In this document: piece by piece, positions 21,892-32,600 of the stretch | Position numbering within the stretch: the stretch's first letter is position 1 | How the letters are laid out: each line of letters begins with the position of its first letter | DNA from: Coix lacryma-jobi var. lacryma-jobi | Lineage: Eukaryota > Streptophyta > Magnoliopsida > Poales > Poaceae | NCBI GenBank assembly: GCA_009763385.1 | Contig: CM019822.1 | Coordinates: forward strand, 23,182,842 to 23,246,841 | Direction: 5' to 3' | Length of the DNA: 64,000 nt | Notes under the pieces: model-generated | Databases searched by the model: none | What the model saw: the letters and a program-made list of their open reading frames with translations, nothing else | What the model was told of the DNA's origin: nothing | Position numbers and translations under genes: made by a program

Positions 21892-24826
21892 CTCTGTGGC
21901 GTAACGGTCCCTAATCCCATGGCCCACCGGTCCCTGTCATCCACTGACAGCCGAACTGATGTTCGTGTGATTAAGACTGTTGTCACGGGCTGCATCAGCG
22001 CCCATTGTCCGCAGGATCATCTCACAATTCGGTCACAACACTGGATACTTTTATAAATAACATCGGAATACAGAGCGGAAGACTTAAATAACATTAGTTT
22101 TACAAACCGAGGTTCCAAATAAATTAAAGGTGCAGTTATTACAAACCATGTTCGGGTAATAGAAATAGGCAACGTAGCGGAGTACAACAAAATAAGATAC
22201 TTAATCACCCAGCCCGAGGGTGCACAACTATTCTTCGGCCTCATCGGCCTCTTCCTGGACGATGGTCATGCAGCAGGGCGCAAGACACATCGGGGACTCA
22301 GTCATACCTGCAGCATGGGTAACAAACCCTGAGTACTGGGGTACTCAACAAGACTTACCCGACAAAAGAAAAGGAAGAAGACTCGAATGAGAGGCTTAGG
22401 AAGTCAAGGTAAGGCTTAAGCAAGATCAAGTATTTTGCAGAAAAAGCATTTTGAAATCCTTGTTTTATTTTTGGAAAGATTTCAGTATTTCTCAATTCTT
22501 CATTGTTCATGATTCATTTTACCTTTCAAAACATACCTAGTTGAGAACCACTCTCCGTTGACAGTCAGTGACCAAGTCTCCATAACCGAGGAGCAACGTT
22601 AATCCGGATAAATAATACTCAGCTGAGGATCCCTATCCACACTGCATATGTAGCACCCAAGCTTGCATATGCCAACTCGTCTACCACGATTCCTCCAAGA
22701 TTGGGCCCGGTCCTACGCCACCCGGAAGTACAGTACACCACTCCTATCCAGGTACGACGACCACGTGGGTACATGCTACTTCCGCCATCTCTCCACTCCC
22801 AGTGCGCGGTTGTCGGTCCAATAAAGGATTCCTCGAAGCCAGAGCTTTCCGAAGTATGTGAATAGTTGCAAGTCTTGGCCAGCAGGCCCCCATACGGATG
22901 GTCCCTAAATTTTTCTGCCAGAACTATACCTTGGTTATATCTCACCCAAGCGTAATAGTCCTGTCAGTTTTTCAACCCTGTCCCGGTCGGTGTCAACTGT
23001 TGAGTCCCGGACTACAACATGACGGCACCGTACGCTCGGACAACCTCTCCTCGCAATTGACTAGGTACGGATCAGATACTAGCCAATGGCCGGGGAGTAA
23101 AGCCAAAATCCCATAAAAGATTCTTCAAGTGCTCACACTTTTGAAAATGGCATTTTATTGCAAATCTATTGAATAGCATCACTAAGCATTTTGCAAATAG
23201 TTTTTAAAACAGGGCAGGTGGATCTTCTGGTGGAGGTAAACAGTGCAGGTAATAGGTCATCACACAACTCCTATAACCTAATGCAGTAGTTTAACTCAAA
23301 AGCATTTTAAGAAAACTTTTGTAAAAGCGAGGTAGGGTTAAAATGCACCGGGGCTTGCCTTGAAGAGCAAAGAGGACAGGCTCGGGGTCGGCAGTGCAGG
23401 TGTCGGAGCTCGGGGTCGCCTCAGGGGGGTAGGTCGTCAGCGGCTGCCTCGACTTTGACGTTTTCTCCTTCGGTCACTATACGGATGCAATGATGTATGC
23501 TTATGAGGATGCTGACATGAACAATACGGCACAGGACAATCTCACTGATTCTAGAGCACACTTTCTATCGCGAAGTAACTCTAGTATGGACATAAAGTTA
23601 CTTATCTTTATCCCTAAGCAAGATTAATCAACCTATTAAGCATCTTTTACCGACCTAAACAAATCATGCATGGCATCACAAACATCATAGACCAGATGGG
23701 TGGGGGTCTATGAGACAGCAAACAATCCCAAAAGGTCACGTCACAAACAAGGCATACAACATGAATCCTATTGCTTTTTCTATTTTTCCTAATTATTTAA
23801 AAAGGTCTTTTATGCAGTTGCTCCAAAATTTACCCATTAATCTCATAAGTTCATTATGGTATAATAGATGTCAAAACAAATTTCATAATTTTTGAAGATC
23901 ATTAAGGTGCTTAACAAAAATCAAACATTTAATTAGCAAAAGACACTATTTAACAATTAAATTAAATACCAAACATCAACTTGCTCCAAAAGGCCTCAAA
24001 AATCTACCAGAGACTAAATATGACATAACTAGCACATAAAAATTTATCTCATGATTTTTGGAGATACACATGATTTTCTAAAAATAAAAAACATCCATTT
24101 CTTAATTAAAAGGAGGATTTTTCATTTTCCAATCTTTACAGAAAAGTCAAGTTTTATATTTTTATAAAATACTTCAAGGTAGAAAGAGTCTACCATGAAT
24201 TTTTCAGAATTTTTGGAACCACACAGAAAATCACACAAAAAGATGAAAACTGAACACTATTCATTTATATAAAACAAAACAGAAAAACGGAAAGAAGCAC
24301 TGTGCTTCTTCCCCGAGGGCTCGGCGAATCGCAGGCGAGGCGCACGGCGGACCGGCCGCTCGGGCCTTGCGCTAGGAAAGCAGAGGGTGGGGGAAGCTTC
24401 GCGGGCTCACCGTGAGTCGGGAGCGAGGCTCGGCGAGGCGGTGCAAGGGTCGGAGGAGGAAGTCCGACGGTGGCGATGCTTCGACGGAGCTCTCTGGCGG
24501 CGAGCGGCGTTCCGGCGGCTCTGTCCACCAAAAGAGGTCGCCGAGGGTGCGGTTAGGAGCGCACCGAGGTGAGGAAGAGAGAGCCGGGGTCGGATGGGCG
24601 GGAGGAAAAGCCACGGCGACGAATTTCACTTCTTACCGAGGCGAGGCCGTTCGCCGGAGTTGGCGAAGAACTGCCTGCGCCGGCGAAGGGAGGGACGGAG
24701 AGGTGAAATTGGCTGCTCGAGAAGGTGGAGAAGCTCAAAGCGAAGGCAACGACGGCCTCGGCGGGCGCTGGGGTGGTCTGGTGGCTCGGGTTGGCGTGGT
24801 GGCCGCAATGGCGGGAGCTCGGCGGC

Positions 24827-24835
24827 TTCTTATAG
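24827..24835 (-). promoter_or_regulatory. Likely TATA box of Tekay 5' LTR
   Basis: The minus strand reads CTATAAGAA followed by GCC-rich sequence. It is the only clean TATA-like site in the GC-rich centre of the LTR. If used, R-U5 would be about 2.9 kb long. Confidence 0.45.
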
Positions 24836-25062
24836 TCGCGGGACGGTGCTGGGGGGTCCGGGCGAGGGGTGAGGAGTGCTCGCACGACACTAATGGAGGT
24901 AGGGAGCAGGGTAGGGCGGCTCGGCGTGGCGGGAGCTTCGCGCGCGGCGCGGCGGCTTGCCGGCGGCTGGCATCTGCCCGCTGTCCGCGGCCGTAGGGGA
25001 AGGAGGGTAGGGTAGGGGATGGCGAGGCGGCGGTAGGTAGGGGCTCGGGAGGTCGAGCGCCA

Positions 25063-25207
25063 GCGCTGGCCTCGGGCGACACGGACGCGGGTCAGCCGGG
25101 CTCGGCGAGGCTGACTCGGCATGGGCGGAGGTAGGGGACCGGAGAGGTCGAGCGCTTAGCGCTGGCCTCGGGCGACACGGACGCGGGTCAGCCGGGCTCG
25201 GCGAGGC
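25063..25207. repeat. 96-base tandem repeat in 5' LTR
   Basis: Same repeat as in the partner LTR. GCGCTGGCCTCGGGCGACAC starts at 25063 and 25159. The identical 96-base spacing in both LTRs shows the duplication predates this insertion. Confidence 0.8.
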
Positions 25208-25932
25208 TGAGGCTGCGCCGCCGTCGGCCGGGGCCCCCTTGCTTTAAAGCTCGCACAGAGACGTCACTCATTCTAAATCTACCCCTTACTGGAATTTTGA
25301 AATTACTCCCAAAACTTGAACTACACAAAGAAAACTCAAAACACCAAAGTTGCTCAAAACTTTTAGACCTACAACTTTGTCAACATAAACTTTTTCTGAA
25401 ACTCAATAGTTTTTGAGATAATTTTGAAAACTGAAAAGAGGACAAAATTGAAGTTTGAAAGAATTTGAAATTACTTCTGATTTTATATTGAAACTTGAAA
25501 ATCTGTAAACACCAAAGTTGTTTCTCTTGACAAGATCTACAACTCTGCTTTTTGGACCAACTCCAAATTTTGAATCGTTTTTAAATTAATAAAAGAGGGG
25601 TAAAAACCAGGGTTTGGAAATCAGGGTTTTTTCAAAAGGAAATTGAAATCTGTTTTTGATTTTGGTTTTTGAACAACACAACAAAGCTTCAAGACACTAA
25701 ACTGCACAAGAACTATACAAAGCTAGGCACAGAGGTGAAATTACCATTTTGCCCTTATAGGAAGATTTGGGCTTTTAGGGTTTTAGAAAAAGGAATCACT
25801 ACACACAAAATACCTTTAGGAAAGGTAAAGGCAAGCAATCATTAGACAAACATTAATGTATGACAAGAATGATTATGACTTAAGATGATGACATGTCAGG
25901 TTGATTACAAATTAATCACCAGAGGTGTTACA

Positions 25933-25937
25933 ATTTT
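25933..25937. repeat. Target-site duplication ATTTT (right)
   Basis: Directly follows the LTR end GTTACA; partner of 12216-12220. Confidence 0.9.
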
Positions 25938-26509
25938 ATCCCGAGGTTCACTTGGTCGCCACCAAGCTAGTCCCCGTTGAGGCAAGCCCAAGGTTGCCGC
26001 CGATCCTCTTGCTAGTGGTGACCCTAAGTCACACTCTCCACGATGGAGTGCTCACCAAGAGCTCGAGCATCCGATCCGGCCGGACCACTTGGCGCTCTTC
26101 ACGCCTCTCTCCACTAGAGTTGCTCTTCGCAATCTCCCGCGGGGCGAGCACAATGCCCCTCACAAAGCCTTCTCCGGAGTCACGCACAATCTTCTTGCGG
26201 GCTTCACGACGGAGACACAATCACCAAGCCGTCTAGGAGGTGGCAACCTCCAAGAGTAACAAGCACCACCGGCTTGCAACACGAACACCTAGTGCCAACT
26301 CTTGCAATCTCTCATGCACCGCACTAGAATCGCTCTCTCACACAATCGGATGATCACTATCAAGTATATGTGAGTTAGAGGGCTCTCAAGCACTCCCAAG
26401 CATGGACACAAAGTCCCTAGGGTGCTCAACAAGCCCCAAAGGCCGGCCACACCTCTATTTATAGAGGGGAGCAACCAACTAGCCGTTTCCCCTTTTTCCC
26501 GAGCTCAAA

Positions 26510-26735
26510 CGGCTATCCCGGACTGTCCGGCCCCAAATCCCGGACTGTCCGGCTCTTACCGTGAACTAGCCGTTAGACACAGAATTTTGAAACTGCGGAC
26601 AGTCCGCCATATGGTCCCGGACTGTCTGCCGTTCAACCCCGATCACCTGGGCAGAACCTGTGCAGAAAACTCGCTGTTTCGAAAATAGCCGACGGATAGT
26701 CCGGCTATAATTCCCGAACAGTCCACCACTACAAA
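26510..26735. repeat. Cluster of CGGACTGTCCG-type short palindromes
   Basis: Within about 220 bases the near-palindrome CGGACTGTCCGG occurs twice, with the variants GCGGACAGTCCGCC, CGGACTGTCTGCCG, GACGGATAGTCCGGC and CGAACAGTCCACC. Spacing is irregular. It lies in the internal part of the TG...CA element. Confidence 0.75.
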
Positions 26736-26934
26736 AACAGCAGCCTCCGCTCCACGCTAAAACGGTCATAACTCTTAGCTCCGACCTCGGAATTCAATGA
26801 TCTTGGACATTTTAGAAAGCTTATTCAGAGGGCTACACAACCCACATGAACACATGATCCAAAGATCAAAGGATTAATACAGTTTTCCATTCCAAGATCA
26901 AACACTTCTTTTCTTTCAACTCACAAACAGCGCC

Positions 26935-27245
26935 ACATCGGACGCACCGGTCCCTTTGCATCGGACTCTCGATCCTAGCGTACGATGACACACCAGAGAG
27001 GATCCAGAGAGGGCGGAAACACATCGGACGCGTCTGATGGTTCCTCATCGGATGCAGGCCAGCGTCCGATGCTCCCTACTGAAACAACTCGCGTCACGTC
27101 ACTCCCATCGGACGCTCGGACTAGCGTCCGATGTTCACATCTCCAGCGTCCGATGCTCCTCTGAGCAAACAGACTCTCTAGGGTTTGCCATCGGACGCAT
27201 GGCCTATCATCCGATGCTCCTCGGACCAGCGTCCGATGCCCCCAG
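26935..27245. repeat. Cluster of ATCGGACGC / GCGTCCGAT inverted repeats
   Basis: A second cluster with a different core. CATCGGACGC and its complement GCGTCCGATG alternate about ten times with variants (CATCGGATGC, CATCCGATG). Pairs of opposite orientation are 10-30 bases apart, so several hairpins are possible. Confidence 0.75.
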
Positions 27246-28010
27246 AGCACAACACTTCATCTCCTTTTGCAAATGTGCCAACACCATCAAGTGCAAGTGT
27301 GTTAGCATTTTCACAATTATTTTTCAAAGGATTTTCACTTGCTCTCACCACGCCACTCGATCCTAGTAACAACGCAATGTTAGATCGCTCAAGTGGCACT
27401 AGATGACCGATATGCAAACAAGTTTGCTCCTCTTGATAGTACGGCCATCTATCCTAAACCCGGTCATAATCTTCTCTACACACCTATGACCGGTGAAATG
27501 AAATGCCCTACACATATACCTTTGCCTTGCGCAATTCAATCCATCTCCTCCATTTGTTGATGCAACACATGCACCAACCTCTCATCAAATGATATGATCC
27601 ACTTCATATCATCACATGGCCTCCATGGTCCGTCGATCTTGACCTCACTTGCTCTTCACCATTGCTTCGGTCCTTTGGCGCCAAGTCTTTGCTCAAGCCT
27701 CCCGACACTCGGTACCAACGGCTTCAAAGCCTCCAACTTGCCCTTCACCTTCGCAACCGGTCCATCAAGCCAAGTCTTGCCTTGATCTTCACCATCTTAG
27801 CCACATGACCACATGTCATGTCACATATGCAATAAGCTCATTCTTCATCACATGCATGAGCATTGCAACATCCTTCAAGCCATTTCACCCCTATGCATAT
27901 GTTGCTCATACATGATCACCTGTGGACTTAACACCTGTGTATCTCACATAAACATCATTAGTCCACCTAAAGTTGTCACTCAATTACCAAAACCAAACTA
28001 GGACCTTTCA

Positions 28011-28015
28011 GACGC
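28011..28015. repeat. Target-site duplication GACGC (right)
   Basis: Matches 11640-11644. Beyond it the Tat gag reading resumes. Confidence 0.85.
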
Positions 28016-28520
28016 TCGTCGAGGTGGTGGGCGTAAGCAGCTGCGGAGTTGTTGAGGCCGAACGGGGGCCGCTGGCGTCAAGCGCGGTACACCCCGTGCG
28101 GGAGGAGGCCAGGTGGTGTCGACGGAACGCGGCTCGGGGGCCTCTGGCTAGGCTCCCGGTTCGTGCGCGTGACGAACGCGAACTCGTTGGGGGAGTGCGC
28201 ACGCGCCCTAGAAGTCTCCGGCCGCACGCTGGGCAGGTTTCCTCTCAGGGACTCTGCGCCGGCCGCGGGGAAGTGGGTGTACGCCACGGGCACCGCCTGT
28301 GTCTGGCGGCGATGGTGACGACGGCGGCGCTCACGAGGTGGCGACACGTGGTGGTGCGGGCGACGCGCCACGCCCCCGCGCGGGGTGGTGAGACACGCCC
28401 TCCGCTCGGGCTCCCCGTGGAGAGCAGGGTCAGCTCGTTGCCGCTGCCGGTGGCTAGGAACTCGAGGCTCCCGAACCAGACGATGGCACCAACAGAGAAC
28501 GAAGGAGTGGAAGAAGCCAT
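28016..28520 (-). pseudogene. Tat element gag N-terminal part / leader
   Basis: The part of the Tat element between the nested insertion and the 5' LTR. A plausible first ATG lies at 28518-28520 (protein begins MASSTPSFSVG), 57 bases downstream of the LTR. The reading continues towards the insertion with frame loss. With the nested element and one GACGC copy removed, the gag text runs on from 28016 into 11639, which supports the boundary call. Whether this ATG is the real gag start or an upstream ORF cannot be settled here. Confidence 0.5.
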
Positions 28521-28559
28521 CCAGGAAACAACGAGAAACCGACTCGGACACGCGAAGCC

Positions 28560-28577
28560 CCTACCTGGCGCGCCAAC
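28560..28577 (-). other. Presumed primer-binding site of Tat element
   Basis: Immediately inside the 5' LTR on the minus strand the sequence reads TTGGCGCGCCAGGTAGGG after one base. A TGG start next to the LTR is the normal form for a tRNA primer-binding site. I could not assign the tRNA. Confidence 0.55.
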
Positions 28578-29811
28578 TGTCGGTGTTTCGACCCGGGGGT
28601 ATGACACCAACTAGTAATATGATCGCGTGCTCTCTTCCTGGATGGTGATGCAAGATGACACAAGGATTTATCCTGGTTCGGGCAAAGAAGGCCCTACGTC
28701 CAGCGGGGAGAGGATGTTCTTGTATTACTTGCACCTAAGTGCTTGTACAGGGGCGTTACAAGCTCAACGAGCGTGGACCGGAGTCCGGACTCGTGTGCGT
28801 GTGGTGCGTTGTGTTTTTGCTGACCCGTGTGAATGTGGACCTAGACTTGTCCGTCTCTCGTGCGCGAAGGGCCCTGGTGTCCTCTTTTATAGAGCAAGAG
28901 GAGGCCAGGGTTACAGGGTTGCACAGAATTACACAGGAGTCGGGATGTACAATGCCCAATACGGCGGAGGGTAGGAATTTTGTCTTGTCGAGGACACTGT
29001 AGCCGACGTGGAGGTTGTTGTTGAGGCGTCCTTGAAGCGTGGCCTCCATCCCTGGCACAGACGTGGAGACGTGGCGACGTGGAGGTCATGCAGCGCCCAT
29101 CCCGGGGCGTACATGACATGGCAGGGTTCCTCCGGTTCTTGGGGGTACCCGTCCTCCAATAGCATGAAAGTAGCCAGGGGCTCGAGGGGCGTAGAGCCGG
29201 CCTCGAGGTGGCGCCTACGGGGGGCTCGAGTCCCCGCAGGTATGTGCAAGTCCCGGGAAACCCGATCGTACAGCGAGTATCCGGGCCTCGAGACGTGGCT
29301 TGGACGTGCAACAGTGCAAGGTATGGCCGAACAGTGCTATACTTGTGCCTTTTTACCCATGCTTGTGGTGAAAACGAGATTTGACTCTGCCCCGGTTCAC
29401 TGTGACACACGTCGTGTACCAGAAGATGTGACCGGAGTAGGTGAACGCATTAAATGCGCAGTGTGGGATTGGCATCCGATGTCCGGTGCCGCTCGAGGGT
29501 GGCGTGAGGTGTCTCAGGGGATAGGCTGTCGTGCTAGAGAGGCTCAAGGTCCCCGCGTGGGTCTCGAGGGGCGGTGTACGGCTGTAGCGGGTTCGAGGCC
29601 TATGCGTCGGGGCTCGAGGGGTAGGCTACCAGGAGGCGGTCGGTAAGGCTTTGGCGGGCCCAAGCTCCCTGGCGGTGGGCCAGCGTTGCAGGCCTCGAGG
29701 GGTTGGTTTTTTTGAAGGTTAGTCTAGCTGGGTTTCTTATTAATTGGTGTTCTAGATTTAACCTATTTGTTTTGCGTTGATTGGAGGTACCCCTTTTGCG
29801 GTCCCCCGACA
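28578..29811 (-). repeat. 5' LTR of the Tat element
   Basis: A 1,234-base terminal repeat with TGTCGG...CCGACA ends on either strand: the plus side starts TGTCGGTGTTTCGACC and the far end reads GGTCCCCCGACA. It abuts the presumed primer-binding site on the inner side and hAT coding sequence on the outer side. A minus-strand TATA box is inside. The partner 3' LTR is outside the window, so age cannot be estimated. Confidence 0.85.
28884..28891 (-). promoter_or_regulatory. TATA box of Tat 5' LTR
   Basis: Minus strand reads TATAAAAG within CTATAAAAGAGG, in the middle of the LTR. This is the usual place for the U3/R promoter of Ty3/gypsy elements. Confidence 0.65.
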
Positions 29812-29816
29812 GAATG

Positions 29817-31850
29817 GGATAGGATAGCTTGTGGTCATGCCACCACAACAATATGTCAAAGCCCTCATTCCAATCTGTCACTGGGTCACTGTCCCAGTAA
29901 ATTGAGAGCTCACTAATGCAAGAACCAGATGAAGAAGGATTAGATAAACCACAGTCAGGGGATGCATCAGGGGCTGCAAAGATTTTTCCCCAATGTTGCT
30001 TTCTCTTACCAGTACCAGAAGGCATAGCAACTCTTGGACCCCTTGCCCTACCTGCACCCCCAAATTTTTTCTCATACTTGATAAACATTCTGGTCATGTG
30101 TTCTTTAACATCAAGAAAGTACAAATTATAAGAGCATCCAATATATTTAGCAAGCACATCCAGATAACTCAAGAACCCTTTCAGCTTACCTCTAGGATCA
30201 AGGATGAAAGCAAATGAATAAAGTAGGGGAGTGTTCTCCCAATACTTAAGAAATTTAAGCTTCATAGGAACTGCAATAGTTCTAAAATTAACATCAAATT
30301 CAGCTTTCTTCAAATGCTCAGCAAATTCAAGAACATGATGCAACACAAGTCGAGCTTTGGGATAATAAACCCAGACAGAACAACAGTAGCCTCATAAAAC
30401 AGTTCCAGGAAAACCATTATTTGATCAGCAATATACCAATGCACTGGAGTTAACAATGTTTGCCCATAATTAGAGTTAAGCCACACAGAGAAGACCTTCT
30501 TGCATGGCATCAAATGTTTAAGCATCAAATAAGTAGAATTCCATCTAACATCCATGTTCAAGCCAAACTTTCTAGGTCTAAGACCTTGAGCAATGCAGTA
30601 ATTTTTAAACAAAGCAATTCTTTGATTAGATGAATTCAAATAATTTATTGCACTTCTGAAATCATCAAGATAAGGTTTCAATCTTTTCAAGCCAGACTTA
30701 ACAATCAAATTAATGATATGACATGCACAACGCTGATGCACAAGAAAATATTTATGCTTGTTAGGATCCTCACGGGTAGGTGCAGGATAAGAACCTAGGT
30801 ATCCAAAGAAAATAGGTTGCAAGAACTCATAAGCCCTGGAATTAGAAGAAGCATTGTGAAGTGTAACAGCAAAGATCTTATCAATCAAACCAAACTCCTC
30901 CACCACACCTGCAATTTTTTAGCTATGTTTTCACGAGAATGTGAAGACTCAATAAGCCTAAAACCAATTACCTTTTCTGCAACTCCCAATCAGCACTCAC
31001 ATAATGAGCAACAACAGAAATGTAATCTTCCTTTGCATTCCCAGACCAAATAGCAGAAGTCAAAGAAACAGATGAACATGCAGGCATCAAAGAATTCAGA
31101 ATAAAAGCACGTTGCTCAGCAAACAATTTGCCCAGGTCTCTAGTGGTGGTTTGTCTAGAGACCTTCACAAAAGCATGGTTATGAGAATGCTTAATGTAAT
31201 CTTAAAAAGCTTGTGTTTCACCAATACCTAAGGGAAGGTCTAGTCTAGCAATCAACCTGCATAACTCGGTACGAGCAACAACAAGATCATACTGCCAATT
31301 TTCACACCATCAGGATTAAGAGCAAGCCTAGTCTGGACCATAGAAGCATGATTTTGTTTCTGCATACAGGATTTCATGTGGCGTTTCAAATGACCAGTAC
31401 TAGCAGATGAACGAGCAGTGTACCTCGAATGACAATGATTGCAGATCGCATTAATTCGAATATCGTTCTCCTTAATCTTAGTGAAGTACGTCCACACAAC
31501 AGAGGTTTTCTTACCAGAAGCTGAGACGGTCGAGGTACCATGAGTGTCAGTGGAGGGACGGGGCCGTCACCGAGATCGATGCCAAACAGCCCGGCGGCGT
31601 CATCACGCACGTCGTCGTCGTCCTCAATCTTCAGCTCCTCGTCCGTGTGCGGCGCTAGGTCCTCGCCATCGCCGAGGGGTGGATGCTCATCCTCCCCTCG
31701 CGTTGCGAGCCCAGCACGAGCACAGGATGGGGAAGGCTTGACCCGGACACAACCCCTACCACGACCTCCAGCTCCAGCTGCAGCTGCAGCTGCAGCACCA
31801 ACACCAACACCAGCACCGTCCCTCAATGGACGCTTCGGCGGCCTGGCCAT
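29817..31850 (-). pseudogene. hAT-superfamily transposase (BED zinc finger, RICESLEEPER/Ac type), disrupted
   Basis: Start taken at 31850 (MARPPKRPLRDG). An Ala/Gly-rich, acidic N-terminus leads, after a frameshift near 31545, into a BED zinc finger with VVWTYFTKI, CNHCHSRYTA and the HLKRHMKSC end (31380-31510). The transposase core follows in pieces: KLFAEQRAFILNSLMPACSS (near 31120), FGLIDKIFAVTLHNASSNSR, HQRCACHIINLIVKSGLKR (30690-30780) and VRWNSTYLMLKHLM (near 30540). The C-terminal dimerisation region starts DWNEGFDILLWWHDHKLSYP (29825-29885) and is cut at 29816 by the Tat LTR. An in-frame TAA near 31203 and several frameshifts also break it. Domain order is typical of plant hAT transposases, including domesticated relatives, but this copy is dead. 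Confidence 0.85.
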
Positions 31851-32394
31851 GTCAACTCCAGTGGAGGAAGACGCGACGTCAGGCGCGAACCTGCAAATCA
31901 CCAAAAAAGCAGGGTCAAGATGAGAGAAAGAGACAGATCTAGGGTTAGGTTAGGGTTAGGGTTTACCTTCATGACCGGAGCCCGTGGCCGGTGCCGGAGA
32001 TGATGCCACAAGGCCAGAGAAGGCAGAGGAGACAGACAAAGACACCGATTAGACCAACGACGGCGAGCAGTGGCGGAGCGAGTGATGAACTTCAACTCAC
32101 ATGGTTCACCGGAGAAGGAGAGGAGAGGAGGGGATGAAGGGAAAGGAGGGAGAGGGAGGACAGGGGTAGGCGAACTCAGGCGGCGAGGTGGAGCCGTGGA
32201 GGACCGACGACGAGCCGATGAGGTGGAGGAGCGGCGGACGGTGGCGGATCGAGAGTAGAGAGGCGAGAGCAAGAGGACGAGTGGTCAGAGCAGAGCTGCG
32301 GCGCAAGGGGCGGCCGGGCGGGTGGGGAAGGAATGATTAGGGTTAGGGTTGGGGGTTCAGTGTTCACCCACCGGGCGGCCGCGCGGCTTATATA
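31851..32394 (-). other. hAT 5' leader / promoter region with telomere-like repeats
   Basis: No gene of its own. On the minus strand it contains CCCTAACC-type repeats (31938-31966 and again at 32333-32352), similar to the telo-box (AAACCCTAA) found in some plant promoters. It also holds purine-rich low-complexity sequence. Long open frames here are composition artefacts. Confidence 0.4.
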
Positions 32395-32600
32395 TGCGGC
32401 GTCTGCCGTTGAGGCCACCGGGCCGCCTGCCGGGCCGCCTGCTTTAGCGGGCCGTGCCACGGGCCAGAGTGGCGCCCAGGCACGGCCTGCTGCTTCGGGC
32501 CGTGCCGGCACGGGCATGCCGCCACCGGGGCCGTGCCGGCCCACGTGCCGGGCCAAATCACCGGGCCTCGGGCCGGGCCATCGGGCTGCGGGCTGCATGA
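32395..32600. repeat. GC-rich subterminal repeats of the hAT element
   Basis: Repeated GGGCCGTGCC / GGCACGGCC / CCGGGCC words in both orientations, about 200 bases, ending at AT-rich DNA with ATATATAT near 32604. Short repeated GC-rich subterminal motifs are a known feature of plant hAT elements. The precise terminal inverted repeat is not resolved. Confidence 0.5.

Larger units (their letters stand above)
12221..25932 (-). mobile_element. Complete Tekay-type chromovirus (Ty3/gypsy) with two LTRs
   Basis: A 13.7-kb element with long LTRs (12221-16174 and 21895-25932), ATTTT target duplications, a primer-binding site close to that expected for initiator-Met tRNA, and a G-rich polypurine tract. 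The minus-strand genes are an extra ORF upstream of gag, then gag with a CCHC knuckle, protease, RT, RNase H, integrase and a C-terminal chromodomain. The chromodomain and overall plan fit the Tekay (Del) clade. Coding is broken by at least eight frameshifts, so this copy is not autonomous. The two LTRs differ by substitutions, many 1-2-base indels and one 95-base indel, so the insertion is not recent. Confidence 0.92.
21895..25932 (-). repeat. 5' LTR of Tekay element
   Basis: 4,038 bases, homologous end to end with 12221-16174 and adjacent to the primer-binding site. It keeps a 95-base segment (about 24793-24887) with a TATA-like box that the other LTR lacks. Confidence 0.92.
11645..28010. 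mobile_element. TG...CA element (solo-LTR-like or non-autonomous), split by a Tekay element
   Basis: Left end TGAAGGGTCGAGATGGCGGA, right end AACTAGGACCTTTCA, with GACGC duplicated on both sides. The ends form a short imperfect inverted repeat (TGAAGGGTC against TGAAAGGTCC). Minus the nested Tekay copy it is about 2.65 kb and encodes no transposase or polyprotein. TG...CA ends with a 5-bp duplication fit a solo LTR or a non-autonomous LTR-type element. The start, with its GGACTAGAGGGGGGTGAATAG segment, is one I recognise as very common in grass genomes, but I cannot name the family. Part is at 11645-12220 and the rest at 25938-28010. Two clusters of short palindromic repeats lie in the right part. 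Confidence 0.75.
3045..29811 (-). mobile_element. Tat-lineage Ty3/gypsy LTR retrotransposon, interrupted and incomplete at left
   Basis: Domain order on the minus strand is 5' LTR (28578-29811), gag, aspartic protease, reverse transcriptase, RNase H followed by a second archaeal-type RNase H, and integrase (ending at 5612). A plus-strand antisense gene (3141-5061) follows. The dual RNase H and an antisense ORF downstream of pol are known hallmarks of Tat-lineage elements in grasses. The element is split by a nested insertion (11645-28010) and by LTR-like sequence at its left (1-3044), so its 3' LTR is not in view. Several in-frame stops and frameshifts mean this copy is defective. It is inserted in a hAT transposase gene; the five bases after the LTR, GAATG (29812-29816), are the expected right target-site duplication. 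Confidence 0.85.

Noticed and set aside
12221..25932. Idea that the many small frameshifts come from poor sequence quality
   Set aside because: The kinase (1.4 kb) and DUF630/DUF632 (2.3 kb) CDSs are free of indels in the same window, so transposon decay is the simpler reading. Single homopolymer sites such as 34754 and 46659 remain doubtful.
26510..27245. Repeat clusters considered as a CRISPR array
   Set aside because: Spacing and repeat length are irregular, repeats are short palindromes, no cas genes are present, and the genome is a plant's.
31938..31966. TTAGGG-like repeats as an interstitial telomere
   Set aside because: Only a few imperfect units. The plant telomere unit is TTTAGGG.
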